Of a DNA stretch of 8,488 bases, positions 5,791 to 8,488 are shown piece after piece. A program made the translations under genes and the position numbers. This DNA comes from Phycisphaerales bacterium (GTDB lineage: Bacteria; Planctomycetota; Phycisphaerae; Tepidisphaerales; Tepidisphaeraceae). Under the pieces are notes generated by a model. It saw nothing but the letters and a program-made list of their open reading frames with translations. It was not told where the DNA came from and ran no database searches. Location of the stretch: contig JAQGHJ010000588.1 of the NCBI GenBank assembly GCA_028288905.1, positions 1 through 8,488 of the forward strand, given 5' to 3'. The number at the start of each line of letters is the position of its first letter. Position 1 is the stretch's first letter.

Positions 5791-6225
5791 ATGGCCAAAG
5801 CCAAGAAAGAGATCACCGTCCAGTTCAAGCTGCAGGCCCCGGGCGGGACGGCCACGCCGGCCCCGCCGATCGGGCCGGCACTCGGGCAGCACGGCGTGAA
5901 CCCCGGGCAGTTCATCCAGCAGTTCAACGCCGCCTCGGCCCACCTCAAGGGCAAGGTCATCGGCGTGCTCGTGACGGTCTACAAGGACCGCACGTTCAGC
6001 TTCGAGCTCAAGAGCCCGCCGGCCAGCGTCCTGCTGAAGGACTTCGTCAAGGCCGAGAAGGGCTCCGGCGAGCCGAACAAGAACAAGATCGGCAAGATCA
6101 CCATGGCCGACTGCATCAAGCTGGCCAAGGAGAAGGGCGGCGACCTGAACGCGTTCGACGAAGCCGCTGCCGGCAAGGTGATCGCCGGGACGGCGCGGTC
6201 GATGGGCATCACTGTGGAAGGGTGA
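5791..6225 (+). CDS. rplK: Large-subunit ribosomal protein uL11
   Basis: 144-residue protein at the base of the L7/L12 stalk, binding the GTPase-associated region of 23S rRNA, where thiopeptides and translational GTPases act. The N-terminal domain carries the proline-rich linker region APGGTATPAPPIGPALGQHG (about 16-35) and GVLVTVYKDRTFSFELKSPP. The C-terminal rRNA-binding domain contains KITMADCIKLAKEKGGDLNA and ends VIAGTARSMGITVEG. Length and both termini match the family. The ATG at 5791 starts the normal MAK..K sequence; no clear Shine-Dalgarno site precedes it. It follows a candidate promoter and is separated from rplA, its normal neighbour, by a methyltransferase gene. Confidence 0.98.
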   Translation: MAKAKKEITVQFKLQAPGGTATPAPPIGPALGQHGVNPGQFIQQFNAASAHLKGKVIGVLVTVYKDRTFSFELKSPPASVLLKDFVKAEKGSGEPNKNKIGKITMADCIKLAKEKGGDLNAFDEAAAGKVIAGTARSMGITVEG

Positions 6226-6259
6226 GTGGCGAGGGGTGGCCGGACATCGAAGGGCTGCA

Positions 6260-7009
6260 ATGATCCCAGCGATACGAAAGCGGCTCCGGCCGGTCAAGCG
6301 CGCTTTCTGGCGGATAGTCAGGTCCGAGCCCCTCGGCCGTGAGCTCGTTGCCCGAACGTACCTGACCGGAGCCGGCGTGGAGATCGGGGCGTTGCACAAC
6401 CCACTCCGCGTCCCCCGCCAGGCCCGGGTGTCGTACGTCGACCGGATGTCCACGGCCGCCTTGCGCGAACATTACCCCGAATTAGCCGGCCAAGATCTGG
6501 TGACGGTTGACATCATCGACAACGGCGAAAACCTGGCGACGCTCGCCCCGGCGTCCCAGGACTTCGTGATCGCGAACCACTTTCTGGAACACTGCCAAGA
6601 CCCGATCGGCAGCCTTGGGAACATGCTCCGGGTGGTGCGGCCCGGCGGCACGATCTACATGGCTGTCCCGGACAAGCGGTTCACGTTCGACGTCGACCGA
6701 GAGGTAACGTCTCTGGACCACCTGCTGGCCGACCACGAGCGTGGGCCGGCCGCGACCCGGCGGCAACATTTTGCTGAGTGGGTTCGGTTCGTCAGCCGCT
6801 TGGAGGGGCCGGCCGCCGAGGCCGAGCTGGACCGGCTGTCGGTCATGGACTACAGCATACATTACCACGTGTGGGACTTCCCAGCGTTCCTGGGGTTCCT
6901 GACCGCGGTCCGGGAGCGGCTCGGCTTCGAGATCGAACTGACCATGCGGAACGGGCAGGAGATCCTAAACGTGCTACGGAAGCCCGCCAGCCGGCCTGAC
7001 CCCGCGTGA
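6260..7009 (+). CDS. Class I SAM-dependent methyltransferase inserted between rplK and rplA
   Basis: 249-residue protein with a methyltransferase core. Motif I is a variant, GAGVEIGALHNPL (37-49); an acidic strand end follows at YVDRMS (59-64). FVIANHFLEHCQDP (102-115) is the FxxxxLEH-type motif of the Methyltransf_11 group, and LRVVRPGG (123-130) with AVPDKRFTFDVDR (135-147) follows. The EIG.LHNP ... VPDKRFTFD.DR pattern is one I associate with methyltransferases of polysaccharide and cell-surface gene clusters, so a glycan-type acceptor is the best guess. The substrate is unknown. The start is the ATG at 6260 with GAAGGG (6249-6254) upstream; an in-frame GTG at 6236 would add eight residues. 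It begins only 34 nt after rplK, so it is probably co-transcribed. Codon use differs from its neighbours: three ATA, two CTA and one TTA, codons avoided in the adjacent ribosomal genes. This suggests a later insertion. Confidence 0.9.
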   Translation: MIPAIRKRLRPVKRAFWRIVRSEPLGRELVARTYLTGAGVEIGALHNPLRVPRQARVSYVDRMSTAALREHYPELAGQDLVTVDIIDNGENLATLAPASQDFVIANHFLEHCQDPIGSLGNMLRVVRPGGTIYMAVPDKRFTFDVDREVTSLDHLLADHERGPAATRRQHFAEWVRFVSRLEGPAAEAELDRLSVMDYSIHYHVWDFPAFLGFLTAVRERLGFEIELTMRNGQEILNVLRKPASRPDPA

Positions 7010-7072
7010 CCGGCGGCGGGCGCGGCCGGAGTCGTGAAAAGTGAATCGATGGCCGAACCACGGGCCTTAAAA

Positions 7073-7125
7073 GTGGGAGCTTTCGACGGGCGGCTAACCA
7101 GCCCGTTGCCGGAGCGATCCAACAC
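7073..7125 (+). promoter_or_regulatory. Candidate L1-binding translational operator before rplA
   Basis: GTGGGAGC (7073-7080) followed by TTT resembles the L1-binding part of 23S rRNA (E. coli has GGTGGGAGGCTTTGAAG there, from memory). The segment folds into an imperfect hairpin: 7084-7091 with 7101-7108 (8 bp, one G-U), then 7079-7080 with 7114-7115, 7076-7078 with 7118-7120, and 7073-7075 with 7123-7125. It ends one base before the rplA ATG and would bury the GGAG (7111-7114) ribosome binding site. L1 is a known autogenous repressor of its own operon. The rRNA-like 3' strand (GUGAAAUA) is not present, so the call is tentative. Confidence 0.35.
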
Positions 7126-7821
7126 ATGGCAGAAGTCGTCGCGAAGCGTTCCAAGCGTTATAAGGAATCGACTAAGACCGCCGTCCAGCAGGCCGTTCAG
7201 CTGGACCAGGCGATCGACGTCGTCAAGTCGTTCAAGCCCACCAAGTTTGACCAGTCGGTCGAGTTGATCTTCAATCTCGGGATCGACGCCAAGCAGGCGG
7301 ACCAGATCGTCCGCGGGTCGGTGTCGCTGCCGCACGGCATCGGCAAGAGCAAGCGGGTCATCTGCTTCTGCCCGGAGCACCTGAAGATCGCTGCGATGAA
7401 CGCCGGCGCGCTCAAGGCCGGCGGGCAGGAGCTGGTCGCCGAGGTCGAGAAGGACAACTTCACCGACTTCGACGTCGCGATCGCCACCCCGGACATGATG
7501 CGGTTCGTCGGCCGGCTCGGTAAGGTGCTCGGCCCCAAGGGCCTGATGCCTTCCCCGAAGGCGGGGACCGTGACCGTCGACGTCGGGACGGCCGTCCGTG
7601 AATACGCCGCCGGTAAGGTCGAGTTCCGGAACGATGCCGGCGGGAACCTCCACACCGTCGTCGGCAAGGTCAGCTTCGAGAAGAACCAGCTGGCCGAGAA
7701 CGTGACCGCCATGATCGCGCAGGTCCGCCGGCTCAAGCCGCAGACCAGCAAGGGCGCGTACCTGAAGAAGGTCGTGCTGAAGGCGACCATGAGCCCGGCC
7801 GTCCAACTCGTCATCGCTTAA
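7126..7821 (+). CDS. rplA: Large-subunit ribosomal protein uL1
   Basis: 231-residue protein of the mobile L1 stalk, which guides deacylated tRNA out of the E site and represses its own mRNA. Family motifs appear in order: [20 protein letters not shown] (45-64), [12 protein letters not shown] (67-78), the signature [20 protein letters not shown] (131-150), [19 protein letters not shown] (163-181) and the C-terminal [18 protein letters not shown]. Length is normal (229-235 is usual). The ATG at 7126 is the natural start; GGAG (7111-7114) is a rather distant ribosome binding site (11 nt) and lies in a predicted hairpin. Usually rplA follows rplK within a few tens of bases. Here it has its own 116-nt leader after the methyltransferase, and a long inverted repeat follows its stop. 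Confidence 0.98.
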   Translation: MAEVVAKRSKRYKESTKTAVQQAVQLDQAIDVVKSFKPTKFDQSVELIFNLGIDAKQADQIVRGSVSLPHGIGKSKRVICFCPEHLKIAAMNAGALKAGGQELVAEVEKDNFTDFDVAIATPDMMRFVGRLGKVLGPKGLMPSPKAGTVTVDVGTAVREYAAGKVEFRNDAGGNLHTVVGKVSFEKNQLAENVTAMIAQVRRLKPQTSKGAYLKKVVLKATMSPAVQLVIA

Positions 7822-7825
7822 AGAC

Positions 7826-7914
7826 GGTCCTTTGTCCTTGGTCCTTCGTCGTTCGCGGGTTAGCCGGCGAACGACGGGGTGCCACGAGGGACAAATGACA
7901 ACTGACAAAGGACC
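7826..7914. repeat. Inverted repeat between rplA and rplJ enclosing the rplJ ribosome binding site
   Basis: The outer arms GGTCCTTTGTC (7826-7836) and GACAAAGGACC (7904-7914) pair perfectly over 11 bp. The inner arms GTCGTTCGC (7848-7856) and GCGAACGAC (7867-7875) pair over 9 bp around a 10-nt loop. The left side reiterates GTCCTT words and the right side GACAA words (ACAAATGACAACTGACAAAG). The rplJ Shine-Dalgarno AAAGGA (7907-7912) is part of the right outer arm, so folding would hide it. This spacer is where many bacteria carry the L10 leader that binds the L10-L12 complex. I cannot recognise that motif here. Confidence 0.75.
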
Positions 7915-7920
7915 CATCCA

Positions 7921-8488
7921 ATGAGCAAGTACGTTAAGAACCTGATCACCCAGGACCTGACCAAGCGGTTCGAGGGGATCGACGCCGTCGGGGTGATCAA
8001 CCCCCGCGGCGTCGACGCGACGAAGACGAACCAGCTCCGCCGCCGCCTCCGCGCCAAGGGCCTGCGGATGACGGTCGTGAAGAACAGCTTGGCCCGCCGG
8101 GCCGTCGAGGGGTCGAAGCTGACCGGCTTCGACAAGCTGCTCGACGGGGCGAGCGCGGTCGTGTACGGCAAGGACGCGAGCATCTCCGCCCTCGCCCGGC
8201 TGCTGCTGGACGAGAAGAAGGAGAACGACAAGATCGAGCTCCGCGGCATCTTCTTCGACGGCGAGGCGTACGCCGGCGACGAGGGCGTGAAGACGATCAG
8301 CACGATGCCGACGCGGGAGGAGGCGATCTCGAACATCGTCGCCGCCCTGCTCGGGCCGGGCAAGAAGCTGGCCGCCGCCCTCAAGGGCCCCGGCGGCACG
8401 CTCGGCGCCGTCCTTAAGACGATCGAGGACAAGGCGAAGGAGCGGGGCGACGCCGCCCCCGAGGCCGACGCCGCCCCGGCCGCGGAAG
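7921..8488 (+). CDS. rplJ: Large-subunit ribosomal protein uL10 (3' partial)
   Basis: At least 189 residues before the window ends without a stop. L10 anchors the L7/L12 dimers to the GTPase-associated centre and, with L12, represses its own operon in other bacteria. The N-terminal rRNA-binding domain shows the usual order: INPRGVDATKTNQLRRRLRA, GLRMTVVKNSLARRAVEGS (47-65), ASAVVYG (77-83), LRGIFFDG (107-114) and STMPTREEAISNIVAALLGP (127-146). The L12-binding helix follows, at about 148-176. The tail after residue 176 is Ala/Glu/Asp/Pro-rich (GDAAPEADAAPAAE) and already makes the protein longer than E. coli L10 (165). The start ATG at 7921 has AAAGGA (7907-7912) 8 nt upstream. rplL and then rpoB are expected beyond the edge. 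Confidence 0.97.
   Translation, partial: MSKYVKNLITQDLTKRFEGIDAVGVINPRGVDATKTNQLRRRLRAKGLRMTVVKNSLARRAVEGSKLTGFDKLLDGASAVVYGKDASISALARLLLDEKKENDKIELRGIFFDGEAYAGDEGVKTISTMPTREEAISNIVAALLGPGKKLAAALKGPGGTLGAVLKTIEDKAKERGDAAPEADAAPAAE

Noticed and set aside
6236..6262. GTG at 6236 as the methyltransferase start
   Set aside because: It would add eight non-conserved residues 10 nt after the rplK stop. The ATG at 6260 has GAAGGG at suitable spacing and begins a plausible N-terminus.
5673..6263. A + strand frame of 196 codons overlapping rplK
   Set aside because: It is Gly/Arg/Gln-rich shadow translation of rplK in another frame. The L11 motifs are all in the 5791-6225 frame.
6260..7009. The inserted methyltransferase as the L11 methylase PrmA
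   Set aside because: The idea is attractive because it follows rplK, but the visible motifs are of the Methyltransf_11/glycan-cluster kind and lack the PrmA-type layout I know. The substrate is left open.

Overview
This window looks like chromosomal DNA from a member of the Planctomycetota, probably the Gemmatales/Gemmataceae. The grounds are very high GC (roughly two thirds by eye), strongly G/C-ending codons, weak or missing Shine-Dalgarno sites on several core genes, an EF-Tu whose switch I reads DSTKTVTI instead of the usual RGITI context (remembered from planctomycete EF-Tu, not searched), and long spacers with inverted repeats inside a ribosomal gene cluster. The lineage call is an inference.

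Left, accessory part (1-2105). The C-terminal tail of a membrane protein (+ strand) meets a convergent type II toxin-antitoxin pair, vapB-vapC (- strand; antitoxin first, 4-nt GTGA overlap). Next comes a complete D-2-hydroxyacid dehydrogenase (- strand). A roughly 320-nt divergent spacer follows, ending in a near-consensus sigma70-type promoter (TTGACA, 16 nt, TATACT) that faces right.

Right, core translation/secretion cluster (2106-8488, all +). The order is tRNA-Thr(GGT), tuf (EF-Tu), rpmG (L33), tRNA-Trp(CCA), secE, nusG, rplK (L11), a class I SAM methyltransferase, rplA (L1), and rplJ (L10, cut by the window end). Apart from the methyltransferase this is the classical bacterial tuf-trnW-secE-nusG-rplKAJ order. 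It serves elongation (EF-Tu, two tRNAs), the 50S stalks (L11, L1, L10), protein export (SecE) and transcription elongation (NusG). A second promoter-like sequence (TTGTCA, 17 nt, TATCTT) precedes rplK, where E. coli also has a promoter.

What is unusual: (1) a methyltransferase of the type normally found in glycan or cell-surface gene clusters, with looser codon use, sits between rplK and rplA, which are normally adjacent and co-regulated by L1; (2) the spacer that now precedes rplA carries GTGGGAGC followed by TTT, resembling the L1-binding part of 23S rRNA, inside a hairpin that ends one base before the rplA start; (3) four spacers (after tuf, rpmG, nusG and rplA) contain long inverted repeats, three of them built from short reiterated words such as GTCAGTG, GTAGGC and GTCCTTT, and in the last one an arm contains the rplJ ribosome binding site; (4) the tuf and secE leaders hold serial strong hairpins; (5) L33 keeps only one cysteine of each zinc-binding CxxC pair. 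I saw no CRISPR array, insertion sequence or obviously new multi-gene defence system. The novelty is in the regulatory and repeat architecture of a core operon and its inserted methyltransferase.
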